The notes under the pieces: generated by a model | Seen by the model: only the letters and a program-made list of their open reading frames with translations | What the model was told of the DNA's origin: nothing | The model's database searches: none | NCBI GenBank assembly: GCA_016191555.1 | Contig: JACPVX010000018.1 | Coordinates: 124,001 to 188,000 of the forward strand | Direction of reading: 5' to 3' | Length of the DNA stretch: 64,000 nt | Origin: Bacteroidota bacterium | GTDB taxonomy: Bacteria; Bacteroidota; Bacteroidia; Cytophagales; Cyclobacteriaceae | Position numbers and translations under genes: made by a program | In this document: positions 9,223-17,139 of the stretch, piece by piece | Numbering within the stretch: the first letter of the stretch is position 1 | How the letters are laid out: each line of letters starts with the position of its first letter

Positions 9223-10062
9223 ATGCGATACTTTCTACTTATCCTCCTACTTGTTTCGGCAAAATCAAATGCTCAAACAACCTTGAAGTTTGACAAGCGG
9301 TTTGTTCAAAGTGAAGATAAATGGGTGGCGTTCCAACCGGATAAAGAAGGCGCGTATGCCTATGGTTTTATATACATCGATTCCCAAGCTGGCCTGACGC
9401 TCAATTATGAAGGAAAATTCAAAATGTCGTCTACCGGAGAGTTTCTTCCTACCAAGCTTGATACAGCAAACATAAAAATAAGATTACAGCCAAATAACGT
9501 ATTGGTTGCATTCATCCCTGAAAGCAAATTTGAAGAACTCAAAATCTCAGCTACCCCCGACTGGCTCAGATTCTATAAAACTGATACCAGTTCTGTGGAT
9601 AGGCTTTATCGTTGGGGATATATGTACAATGGTTGGAACGAATGTGCAAAGGCATTGACCTACCTGGAAAGAGCGGACAAATTAAACCCTAAGTATAAAG
9701 GACTAGCGGTTGAGCTTTCGTTCTCGTACAACTGTTTAAACCAATACGACAAAGCTGAATTGATTTTGGAAGAAGAAGTTAAAACGAATGCCGAAGATGC
9801 CTATGTAAACAAGGAGTATATTTATACACTTACTAAAAGTAATAAAATCAGCAAAGCAATAGACCAGTTTGAGACTTCAATAAAATCGTTGACGGATAGC
9901 CAATACAACGCTGAAAACTGCTATAACATTTTGCAATATTTTTATATGCAAAAGGAAAAAGTCAAATTCAATGAATGGTATAAGCGGCTTCAAAAGCTGC
10001 CTCATGCAAATAAGATGATTACGCAATACGCTGAAAGGATGAAGGAGGAGATGAATAAATAG
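9223..10062 (+). CDS. Exported protein with C-terminal TPR region
   Basis: A 279-residue protein with a clear signal peptide (MRYFLLILLLVSAKSNAQ). Residues ~20-125 form a beta-rich N-terminal part of unknown family, while residues ~130-275 contain TPR-like helices (ALTYLERADKLNPKYKGLA, SYNCLNQYDKAELILEEEV, AIDQFETSIK). The role is unknown; it is probably periplasmic. It follows the other exported TPR gene in the same direction, with an AT-rich 105-bp gap that could carry its own promoter. Confidence 0.7.
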   Translation: MRYFLLILLLVSAKSNAQTTLKFDKRFVQSEDKWVAFQPDKEGAYAYGFIYIDSQAGLTLNYEGKFKMSSTGEFLPTKLDTANIKIRLQPNNVLVAFIPESKFEELKISATPDWLRFYKTDTSSVDRLYRWGYMYNGWNECAKALTYLERADKLNPKYKGLAVELSFSYNCLNQYDKAELILEEEVKTNAEDAYVNKEYIYTLTKSNKISKAIDQFETSIKSLTDSQYNAENCYNILQYFYMQKEKVKFNEWYKRLQKLPHANKMITQYAERMKEEMNK

Positions 10063-10108
10063 TGTTTAGACTAGTGTTTGGAGTGGGCCGTAATAAAAGA
10101 AAAAGCAA

Positions 10109-10522
10109 ATGATTAAATCAATAACCAATACAAAATCTAAAATTTGGATAGGAGTTGATCTTGTACTATTTGGTATCTCACTATTCCTGTTTTTAATTAA
10201 ATTTCAGCAACCGCTTTTATTTTTTCTGATAGCTATTTCCATCCTGTATCGAATAAAGTGGAGGTCTGACATAGTAACGATTAGCGCAACAGAAATTCAA
10301 ATTAGTAATTGGTTTACATCGAATAAAACGATATTAGAACTTGGTAGCATTGAATGTTATGCATTTAATGCAGAGTTAATGATGGGACATCGATTGTTGT
10401 TGATTAGCGACAATTTAGTGGTTGCCAAGACACGGCATAGAAACTATTCGAACCTCAATGAACTGTTGGATTATTTGGACAATAGCTTAAAGATCGGCTC
10501 GTGTCGTCTGAAAAGTAGATAA
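10109..10522 (+). CDS. Small membrane protein with PH-like tail
   Basis: A 137-residue protein with two closely spaced membrane segments (about residues 13-32 and 35-50), then a soluble domain of alternating strands (IVTISATEIQISNWF, TILELGSIECYAF) resembling bacterial PH-like domains found after paired membrane helices. No enzyme motif is present. It begins 46 bp after the preceding TPR gene and may be translated from the same transcript. Function unknown; the PH-like reading is a pattern-based guess. Confidence 0.55.
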   Translation: MIKSITNTKSKIWIGVDLVLFGISLFLFLIKFQQPLLFFLIAISILYRIKWRSDIVTISATEIQISNWFTSNKTILELGSIECYAFNAELMMGHRLLLISDNLVVAKTRHRNYSNLNELLDYLDNSLKIGSCRLKSR

Positions 10523-10645
10523 GCGAACAAACAAAAGCTTGTATACCCTCTAATCCCATCTATTTTCCTGTTCAATTAAACCTTAGTTGTATTTTCGACT
10601 CTAATCAGTTGTACGGTACTTATCTTACACTTTGAAATTAGAAAT

Positions 10646-11476
10646 ATGATACACTTCAAAAATATCAGCTTGTTGATTGTACTGTTGGCAACCGCCACAC
10701 TATCAGCAAAGGCACAAACCATCACTGCTGCGGACTCCACCGGACTGCCAGGCGATAACTTTAGTCTTGAGGGAGCATTAGAGTTGTTTAAAAAATCTAC
10801 GTCACCCGAAGAATTTGAAAAGCTTCTTAACACTGAGGACAGTAACGTGAATAATCTGGATTTGAATGGCGATGGCGAAACCGATTATATTAACGTGATC
10901 GATCAAACCAAAAAAGGTGCGCACGCTTTTGTGTTGCAAGTGGCCGTTTCGGAAACTGAAAATCAGGACATCGCGGTGATTGAATTAGAGAAAACCGGTA
11001 ATGACAAGGCAGTAGCCCAAATTGTTGGCGATGAAGATATGTATGGCGAGCAAACCATTGTTGAACCAACCGAAGAAGTGGTGACCAATGCAGGCACTAG
11101 TCGCACGCAGGTGGTGGTGAATGTGTGGGCGTGGCCGAGTGTTCGCTATGTGTATGCACCTGCTTATGGTGTGTGGGCTTCACCCTACCGTTGGAGAAAT
11201 TATCCAGGATGGTGGAGGCCCTGGAGACCGATTCGTTACCGCGCATTTTATGCGTATCGTGCACCGTATCGCAGCCAGTATGTCGTGGTTTCAACTCACC
11301 GCGTGGTGCGGGCACATCGGGTGTATGTACCTCATCGCGTTACATCGGTAGCCGTACACACAAGACATGGCGCAGCCGTATCTCATTATCGTACTACACG
11401 TACCGTGAGAGTTCACCACGGAGCGAAGCGTGTACGAACCACCAGAACCGTGAGAACAGGCGGGAGGAAGCATTAG
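10646..11476 (+). CDS. Exported protein with Arg/His-rich C-terminus
   Basis: A 276-residue protein. A signal peptide (residues 1-24, ending SAKAQ) is followed by an acidic N-terminal domain (residues ~25-150) containing DLNGDGETDYINV, a calcium-type DxNxDGxxD pattern. The C-terminal ~130 residues change abruptly to Trp, Tyr, Arg and His-rich sequence (WRNYPGWWRPWRP, then many HxxR and RTTRTVR repeats), strongly basic. Such tails are common in cell-surface or nucleic-acid-contacting exported proteins, but the role is unknown. GC is higher than in the preceding genes. No neighbour is close enough to suggest an operon. Confidence 0.7.
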   Translation: MIHFKNISLLIVLLATATLSAKAQTITAADSTGLPGDNFSLEGALELFKKSTSPEEFEKLLNTEDSNVNNLDLNGDGETDYINVIDQTKKGAHAFVLQVAVSETENQDIAVIELEKTGNDKAVAQIVGDEDMYGEQTIVEPTEEVVTNAGTSRTQVVVNVWAWPSVRYVYAPAYGVWASPYRWRNYPGWWRPWRPIRYRAFYAYRAPYRSQYVVVSTHRVVRAHRVYVPHRVTSVAVHTRHGAAVSHYRTTRTVRVHHGAKRVRTTRTVRTGGRKH

Positions 11477-11575
11477 TCTGCTTCTTTCCCTACCGTAACG
11501 AGCACCTATTTTAGTTTCGTCATTTGAGCTAAAACCATATTACCTTGCGGAGAATAATCATTTACATTCACCGCA

Positions 11576-11785
11576 ATGACAAAATTTATTGAACTCACTG
11601 TTTCCGATGAGGAGCAAACCAAAACCGAGTTGATCAATGTAGCCAACATTGGTCGTGTGTATCCCAGTCCGCAGAACAGCCTGAAGTGCATCGTTGAGTT
11701 GAACTACCAAAGTATCAACGATGCACCCGTTTACATGGAAGTGGAAATGCCTTACGAAAAATTACGGTTGAGTTTTCTGGGTTGA
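11576..11785 (+). CDS. Small hypothetical protein
   Basis: A 69-residue soluble protein (MTKFIELTVSDEEQTKTELI...). The pattern of strands (an I/V-rich start, INVANIGRVYP, and a polar strand before a YEKLR helix) suggests a small beta fold like those of short regulatory or scaffold proteins. Codon use looks real and the ATG is well placed after an AT-rich leader. No family is recognised. It is convergent with the type IX-secreted protein gene that ends 13 bp away. Confidence 0.55.
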   Translation: MTKFIELTVSDEEQTKTELINVANIGRVYPSPQNSLKCIVELNYQSINDAPVYMEVEMPYEKLRLSFLG

Positions 11786-11798
11786 GTGGCGTAGTGGT

Positions 11799-13139
11799 CT
11801 AGTGAATGATCACCCGCATCGTTTTGGTCGTTGCTGTTCCCTTATATTGAACATAATAAATACCACGCGGCATGGAGTCGGAAAGCTCAATTTTTGTTTC
11901 CAAGGAAGAAACTTGAACTCGTAACACCTCTGATCCATAGCTATCCGTCATCCTAATATAATCGGATGAGTTAAATTCAACGTTCGTTTTCACCACTAAA
12001 TAATCATGTGCCGGGTTGGGGAAAGTGGAAACAGAAACGTGAGCATCTGCTTCTACTGCAATGACATCAGAATATTCAAATTGGCCATCAAAGTCAACTG
12101 ATTTCAGGCGATAATAATTGATTCCCTGTACGCATGACTGATGAATATAATTGTACTCGTGGGTTTCATTGGTATTATAACCGGCTCCTGATTTTTTAGC
12201 AAGCATGATGAAGTCAAGTCCATTCAACGAATGCTCAATTTCAAATCGATCAAAGTTCAGTTCACTCGCGGTGGCCCAACTAAGATGAATCTCGTTGTCT
12301 TCGGGTGTGCCAGTAAAATAGAGCAATTGAATCGGCAATGGACTTTGAGGGATAGCGTGCAGCCATGAAAAGAAAGTCGGATTCGTGCTTTGCAATGTTG
12401 CTTTATCCGCTTGATTGCTTGTGGTGCTACTGCCCCCTCCCGAGTTGGTAGTGGTTCCATTCACATACAACCCGAACGGGCTGGTGGTGTTGTTGTTCGT
12501 AATGTTACTGCCGCCTCCCGAAAAATTGATATTGCCATTTACATATGCCTGGCCTCCGTTATTGACCGTGAGCAATGTCCCGCCTCCGGTGGCCGTAATA
12601 TTTCCAAAGATGGCGACACGACCGTTTCGGTTAACGGTCACATCACCACTCGTTACGGAAATCAGGTTTTGATAAACGACCAAGTCAGCGTAAGCTGGAG
12701 GCGCTACATTTGTTCCGATACTTAAATAGTTTGAGCTAACCACAGTGATGTTTCCTTTTACAATCACTTGTCCTCCCGGTAAAATATTGAGATTTGAATT
12801 TAATGTGACGTTACCATCGATCTGCAGTATGCCACTCACATTGACGGTTGCCCCACCGTTTACGGTAAAATCGCCACTGACAGTAACTGTTTTGCCGGCA
12901 TTGATTTGCAAGGTAGCGCTACCCAACACATAGTTGCCGGTGATGGCTAGATTGTGATTGACGATGGCGGTACCAGATGTATGCGTCCCTGTTAAAGAAG
13001 GGGTGGCACCACCGAAACCAGACGAGTTATTCCAATTGGTGGTGGTAGTCCAAGAACCGTTGGCCAATGAGGTGTAATTTTGAGAGTAGCTGTAATGAAA
13101 AGCGAGTAAGCAAAAGAGAATTGAGAAGGGGATTTTCAT
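11799..13139 (-). CDS. Type IX-secreted beta-helix-like surface protein
   Basis: A 446-residue protein with a signal peptide (residues 1-19, HYSYSQ). Residues ~25-245 are repetitive, Gly/Asn/Thr-rich strands (GNITATGGG, GNINFSGGGSNITNNN) of the kind that builds a right-handed beta-helix. Residues ~265-360 look like a fibronectin/Ig-type module (LSWATASELNFDRFEIEHS). The last ~75 residues are a type IX C-terminal sorting domain (STFPNPAHDYL ... PRGIYYVQY). Known biology: such proteins pass the outer membrane through the T9SS and are anchored or released. The substrate is unknown; adhesion or matrix binding is plausible. Confidence 0.85.
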   Translation of the reverse strand: MKIPFSILFCLLAFHYSYSQNYTSLANGSWTTTTNWNNSSGFGGATPSLTGTHTSGTAIVNHNLAITGNYVLGSATLQINAGKTVTVSGDFTVNGGATVNVSGILQIDGNVTLNSNLNILPGGQVIVKGNITVVSSNYLSIGTNVAPPAYADLVVYQNLISVTSGDVTVNRNGRVAIFGNITATGGGTLLTVNNGGQAYVNGNINFSGGGSNITNNNTTSPFGLYVNGTTTNSGGGSSTTSNQADKATLQSTNPTFFSWLHAIPQSPLPIQLLYFTGTPEDNEIHLSWATASELNFDRFEIEHSLNGLDFIMLAKKSGAGYNTNETHEYNYIHQSCVQGINYYRLKSVDFDGQFEYSDVIAVEADAHVSVSTFPNPAHDYLVVKTNVEFNSSDYIRMTDSYGSEVLRVQVSSLETKIELSDSMPRGIYYVQYKGTATTKTMRVIIH

Positions 13140-13392
13140 AGTCTAAAAAGCATTCAATGCGAATCTTTAGACAAAAATCCGGCCATACCTTTTAGAGATT
13201 TACCGGCCGCTAAAAAGTGGCACAGAGGCTATTTTTTGAAACAAATTGGAATAAGTATATTACTCGGACGTAGATTAGGTGTTTCTATTTTAGACGAGCA
13301 AGCCCATTTTGGGAATGATAGTGAAGCTGAGAAGTACTTCGCGTGCTAATTGGTATTGATTATGATCTTGAAAGATTAAAAATAAAACAGAT

Positions 13393-14235
13393 ATGAAGCT
13401 ATTTCGATTTGGTGAAGTGAGCAAGGAGAAGCCCGGTATACTACTGGATGGAAAGCATTACGATGCTTCTGCTTTTGGCGAAGATTTTGGTGAACTTTTT
13501 TTTGAGTCGAATGGCCTGCAGCGATTGCAAACGTGGTTAGCAACCCATCGCGATAAGCTGACGCTGATCCCGGAAGGGAGCCGCTTCGGCACCTGTTTTC
13601 AACGACCATCCAAAATCATTTGTGTGGGTTTGAATTATACGCATCATGCATTCGAAACCAACATGCCCATGCCGAAGGAGCCGATCTTCTTCTTCAAATC
13701 GACTACCGCACTCACCGGACCGAACGATGGATTGATTATTCCGCGGAACAGCAAAAAGACAGATTACGAAATTGAGCTAGCCGTAGTGGTAGGCAAGAAG
13801 GCGTTGTATGTGGAAGAGAAAGATGCGATGGACTACGTGGCGGGCTTTTGCTTGCACAACGATTATAGCGAGCGCGAATTTCAGCTAGAGCGTAACGGGC
13901 AGTGGACGAAAGGCAAGGGCTGCGACTCGTTTGCGCCCATGGGGCCATATCTGGTGACGAAAGATGAAGTGAAAGATTTCAATAACCTGAAAATGTGGCT
14001 GAAGGTGAATGGCGAACTGAGACAGGACAACAATACAGACGACATGATTTTTGAGGTGCCGTTTCTGATCAGCTACATCAGCCAGTTTATGACCCTGCTG
14101 CCAGGCGATGTGATTTCCACTGGCACTCCTTCGGGCGTGGGGCATGGATTTAAACCGCCCGTTTACCTGAAAGCAGGCGATGTGATTGAGTTGGGTATTG
14201 AAGGACTGGGCGAGCAACGGCAGGTAGCGCGATAA
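13393..14235 (+). CDS. Fumarylacetoacetate hydrolase family protein
   Basis: A 280-residue cytoplasmic enzyme. After a short N-terminal domain the FAH fold is clear: KIICVGLNYTHHAFE (~residues 75-89), the metal-binding acidic pattern DYEIELAVVVGK with E and E/D residues, FCLHNDYSEREFQ, KGCDSFAPMGPYLV, and ISTGTPSGVGHGFKPP near the end. Members cleave or isomerise beta-keto acids (fumarylpyruvate, acylpyruvate or 2-hydroxyhepta-2,4-diene-dioate type), so the exact substrate cannot be set; an acylpyruvase-like or ureidoglycolate-lyase-like role is possible. It stands alone; the genes on both sides are unrelated. Length is normal. Confidence 0.9.
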   Translation: MKLFRFGEVSKEKPGILLDGKHYDASAFGEDFGELFFESNGLQRLQTWLATHRDKLTLIPEGSRFGTCFQRPSKIICVGLNYTHHAFETNMPMPKEPIFFFKSTTALTGPNDGLIIPRNSKKTDYEIELAVVVGKKALYVEEKDAMDYVAGFCLHNDYSEREFQLERNGQWTKGKGCDSFAPMGPYLVTKDEVKDFNNLKMWLKVNGELRQDNNTDDMIFEVPFLISYISQFMTLLPGDVISTGTPSGVGHGFKPPVYLKAGDVIELGIEGLGEQRQVAR

Positions 14236-14236
14236 A

Positions 14237-14268
14237 TCACTTGTAAAATCAGGGCAGTCACTTATAAA
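14237..14268 (+). promoter_or_regulatory. Candidate LytTR operator: paired direct repeats before the kinase gene
   Basis: TCACTTGTAAA at 14237 and TCACTTATAAA at 14258 are direct repeats exactly 21 bp apart, two helical turns, about 107 bp before the kinase start. LytTR regulators (e.g. AgrA) bind 9-bp direct repeats with 12-bp gaps, which gives the same geometry. A matching pair is found at 17033/17054. Confidence 0.55.
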
Positions 14269-14375
14269 GCCATTGGTTGGTTAACTTGTTTTTAGTCAGC
14301 GATAGTGAGTTATTGAAACTGCTTTCGTAGATTTTATAATTGCTCGGTTTAGTTTTATAGATGTAACACCCCCAC

Positions 14376-16265
14376 ATGCGCTCAACCTATCTACTTCGCG
14401 TAATCGCTCTGCTAATTTTGAGCGGCACCTTCTTCTCTTTACAGGCACAAACAGCTTGTTTGTGTGCCGAGTTTACACTGGATGTTCGTAAACGTTTTGA
14501 TGAAAACAAAGTAGCGCTGAACTACGAAGCTGCAAATGCGATTGCCGATGAATTTAAGAAATCGGAAATTTCGTGCTGTCAGGCTATCGGATTTGCATTA
14601 GAAGCATCAGTCGCTAACGCCAGAGCATTAACAGAAGAAAGTCGCTTAAGTGCGTTGAGTGCTTTACGAATTCTAAAGGAAGAGTACCACCCGTATGCTT
14701 CTGCGGAGTGCAACCGCATTTTAGGAGTCTATTATAATAGACAGGGCAATCCGGATAGCTCCATTTATTTCTACTATAAAGCATTGGATCTGATAAAATT
14801 TGTAGACGACCCGACACAACAGTCCATGGTATACACGGGGATATCCAGCGTGTTTATGAATCAAAAGCAGTATGAGAAAGGTATTTACTTTACAAAGAAG
14901 GCGCTGACGGTGGCGTTGGGCACAACCAAAACCTCACTGCTGGCACAGGCATATTCCAATCTGGCTATCGCCTATTTTTATTCGTATGATACGATTGCAT
15001 CGAAAAAACCTTTTCTGGATTCAGCTTATACCACGGCTTTGGAGTCGATGAAGTATGCCCGGAAAGCAGGCGTGCCCGTCAATATTATTAAGAACTATGT
15101 TACGCTGGGCGATGTGGCTACCAAACGATTGAATTTTAAGGAGGCCTTACTCTACTCCGACACACTGCTCACCTACATCACACCAAAAACCAATGCCAAT
15201 GTTCGGTCTGCGATTTTTTCCTTGCGTGCGGCCGCCTTTGTCGGTTTGAATGAGCATCAAAAATCCATCGAGTGGCTGCAAAAAGGATTGGAGCAGGCGA
15301 TGATCGTCAATAACATCTTTTCAGTTCGAGAGATAAAATACAAATTATACGAAGCCTACAAGGCCAGCGGATCTACTGCACTCGCCCTTCAATCGTTAGA
15401 GCAGTACAAAGTGCTCAGCGATAGCTTGGTGACGAAAGAAAATGCGGAAGCCATTAGCGAAATGGAGCAGAAATATAATAAGGTAGAAAACGAGCTGACC
15501 ATTCAGGAGCTAGCCGCGCAGAAGCAATTCTATTTACTTCTTTCCGTAGCCGGTTTACTGGCGATAATCGCCTTTGCTTTTTTCTTGCGTCAGCTGTCGC
15601 TGCGGCATAAGAAAACAGTTTTGGAAGCCGAGCAACGTCTGAACCGGGCGCGGATGAACCCGCACTTTTTCTTTAATGCACTTACGTCTTTGCAACAACA
15701 TGCCTTGCAGCAAAAAGATGGACTGATGCTCGCCTCACGTTTGTCGCAGTTTAGTGATGTGATGCGCAAAACACTGGAAAGCACGTATCAGGAATACACG
15801 ACCATCGAAGAAGAAATGGAATTCCTGCGACAATATTTAGAAATTCAAAAGAACCGTTACCCGATTGCTTTTGATTTTTCGATCGAAGCGCAAGCTGAGG
15901 TGGAAATCGATGAGTTGCTGATTCCCCCCATGATCATACAACCATTTGTCGAAAACAGCATCGAGCATGGCATGGCCGGTATTGATTGGAAAGGGCATAT
16001 CTCAATACGATTTGAAAAACGTGCGGATGAATTGTATGTGGAGGTGTTGGACAATGGTAAAGGTCTCCAAGCAGAGAAAGTAGAAAAGAATGAGCACATC
16101 TCAAGAGCCAGTGAAATAATCAAAGACCGTATTTATTTGTTGGCTACCAAAGTGAAATCAAAAGCCCGCTTTACGATTGGCCAGCCGACTAGTGGAACAG
16201 GAGTGCTCGTGGCCATCTACCTTCCATTGCTGTATAAGAACATGAACATCCGCAAAAATGCTTAA
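14376..16265 (+). CDS. LytS-type sensor histidine kinase with TPR sensor domain
   Basis: A 629-residue inner-membrane kinase. An N-terminal signal or anchor (residues 5-25) leads to a periplasmic TPR-like region (~30-370). A coiled coil and one membrane helix (FYLLLSVAGLLAIIAFAFFL, ~390-407) join it to the His_kinase domain, with phosphoacceptor H430 in RMNPHFFFNALTSLQQ, followed by the HATPase region with N (IIQPFVENSIEHGM) and G box (VEVLDNGKGL). It phosphorylates the LytTR regulator whose gene starts 5 bp downstream. The kinase fold class (NPHFFFN) is the LytS/YpdA type found with LytTR partners throughout Bacteroidota. The signal is unknown; its TPRs suggest a protein or peptide ligand. 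Confidence 0.92.
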   Translation: MRSTYLLRVIALLILSGTFFSLQAQTACLCAEFTLDVRKRFDENKVALNYEAANAIADEFKKSEISCCQAIGFALEASVANARALTEESRLSALSALRILKEEYHPYASAECNRILGVYYNRQGNPDSSIYFYYKALDLIKFVDDPTQQSMVYTGISSVFMNQKQYEKGIYFTKKALTVALGTTKTSLLAQAYSNLAIAYFYSYDTIASKKPFLDSAYTTALESMKYARKAGVPVNIIKNYVTLGDVATKRLNFKEALLYSDTLLTYITPKTNANVRSAIFSLRAAAFVGLNEHQKSIEWLQKGLEQAMIVNNIFSVREIKYKLYEAYKASGSTALALQSLEQYKVLSDSLVTKENAEAISEMEQKYNKVENELTIQELAAQKQFYLLLSVAGLLAIIAFAFFLRQLSLRHKKTVLEAEQRLNRARMNPHFFFNALTSLQQHALQQKDGLMLASRLSQFSDVMRKTLESTYQEYTTIEEEMEFLRQYLEIQKNRYPIAFDFSIEAQAEVEIDELLIPPMIIQPFVENSIEHGMAGIDWKGHISIRFEKRADELYVEVLDNGKGLQAEKVEKNEHISRASEIIKDRIYLLATKVKSKARFTIGQPTSGTGVLVAIYLPLLYKNMNIRKNA

Positions 16266-16270
16266 GCCGA

Positions 16271-17014
16271 ATGAAAATTGTAGTTATCGATAATGAAACG
16301 GATGTCCGCGAGACACTTCATCAATTAATTGAGCAAATCAATCCATCCTTACATGATGTGCAGGAGGCCAATGGTGTGAGCACGGGTATTTCTCTCATTC
16401 ACACCTTTCAACCCGATGTGGTGTTTTTGGATGTGGAGATGGATGATGGCACCGGATTTGACTTGTTGAAAAAAATAAGCGCTCCTACTTTTCAGTTGAT
16501 CTTTACCACCGCCTTTAATCAATATGCCGTGCAGGCCTTCAAATTTAGTGCGATTGATTACCTGATGAAACCAGTAAATCCGATGGAGTTGGCCAATGCA
16601 TTATTGAAGGCATCGCAAAAAGTACAAGAGAAAAATTTGCAGCGCCAACTCGATATATTGCTGCAACAAGTTTCCGGAAAACCGGTGCTCGAAAAGCAAA
16701 TTGTGTTGAAGGACATGGAGGCCACCTACTTTGTGAAAGTAAGCGACATCCTCTACTGCAAAGCGGAAGGAGCGTATACACAATTCTTTCTGCGTAACAC
16801 CGATCCTATTTTAGTATCGCGCAATTTGCATACCCATGAAGAAATGCTGTCGCCTTTGGGTTTTCTCCGCAGCCACCATTCCAGTTTGGTCAACCCCGAT
16901 CACATTAAACTCTACGACCGTAAAACGGATAGCCTCGTGTTGGAAGGAGGCCACTCGGTGCCGGTGTCGCAGCGCAAGAAAGATGAAATCATCAAAATGC
17001 TGGAAAGCCGTTAG
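16271..17014 (+). CDS. LytTR-family response regulator
   Basis: A 247-residue regulator: a receiver domain at residues 1-120 (acidic pair near D7, phosphoacceptor D54 in VVFLDVEM, conserved Thr in TTAF and Lys in MKPVNP), a short linker, and a LytTR DNA-binding domain at ~145-245 (VLKDMEATYFVKVSDILYCKAEGAYTQ in pattern, FLRSHHSSLVNPDHI, VPVSQRKKDEI). It is the cognate partner of the kinase gene 5 bp upstream. LytTR domains bind pairs of direct repeats about two helical turns apart. Two such candidate pairs flank this operon, before the kinase and before the next gene, suggesting autoregulation and control of the type IX-secreted protein that follows. Confidence 0.93.
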   Translation: MKIVVIDNETDVRETLHQLIEQINPSLHDVQEANGVSTGISLIHTFQPDVVFLDVEMDDGTGFDLLKKISAPTFQLIFTTAFNQYAVQAFKFSAIDYLMKPVNPMELANALLKASQKVQEKNLQRQLDILLQQVSGKPVLEKQIVLKDMEATYFVKVSDILYCKAEGAYTQFFLRNTDPILVSRNLHTHEEMLSPLGFLRSHHSSLVNPDHIKLYDRKTDSLVLEGGHSVPVSQRKKDEIIKMLESR

Positions 17015-17032
17015 CGATGAGCAGCCGCATTT

Positions 17033-17064
17033 TCACTTGCATAAGCACCGTAATCACTTGTAAA
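17033..17064 (+). promoter_or_regulatory. Candidate LytTR operator before the type IX-secreted protein gene
   Basis: TCACTTG at 17033 and TCACTTGTAAA at 17054 are 21 bp apart and match the pair at 14237/14258. The second copy extends to AATCACTTGTAAAGTCA against AATCACTTGTAAAATCA at 14235. It lies about 75 bp before the downstream start codon. Confidence 0.55.
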
Positions 17065-17139
17065 GTCATCTGCTTACGCGGATAAAAGCAATTCAATTCT
17101 TATCGCATTATGTGTTCTCTTTAGGTTAAAAAAACACCT

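Noticed and set aside
11097-11514. Several overlapping frames inside the Arg/His-rich C-terminus of the 10646-11476 gene
   Set aside because: The GC-rich, repetitive codons of the tail leave all frames open; only the frame with a signal peptide continues as a protein-like sequence.
12390-12933. Open frames antisense to the type IX-secreted beta-helix protein
   Set aside because: Low-complexity shadows of the Gly/Asn/Thr-rich repeats on the real strand.
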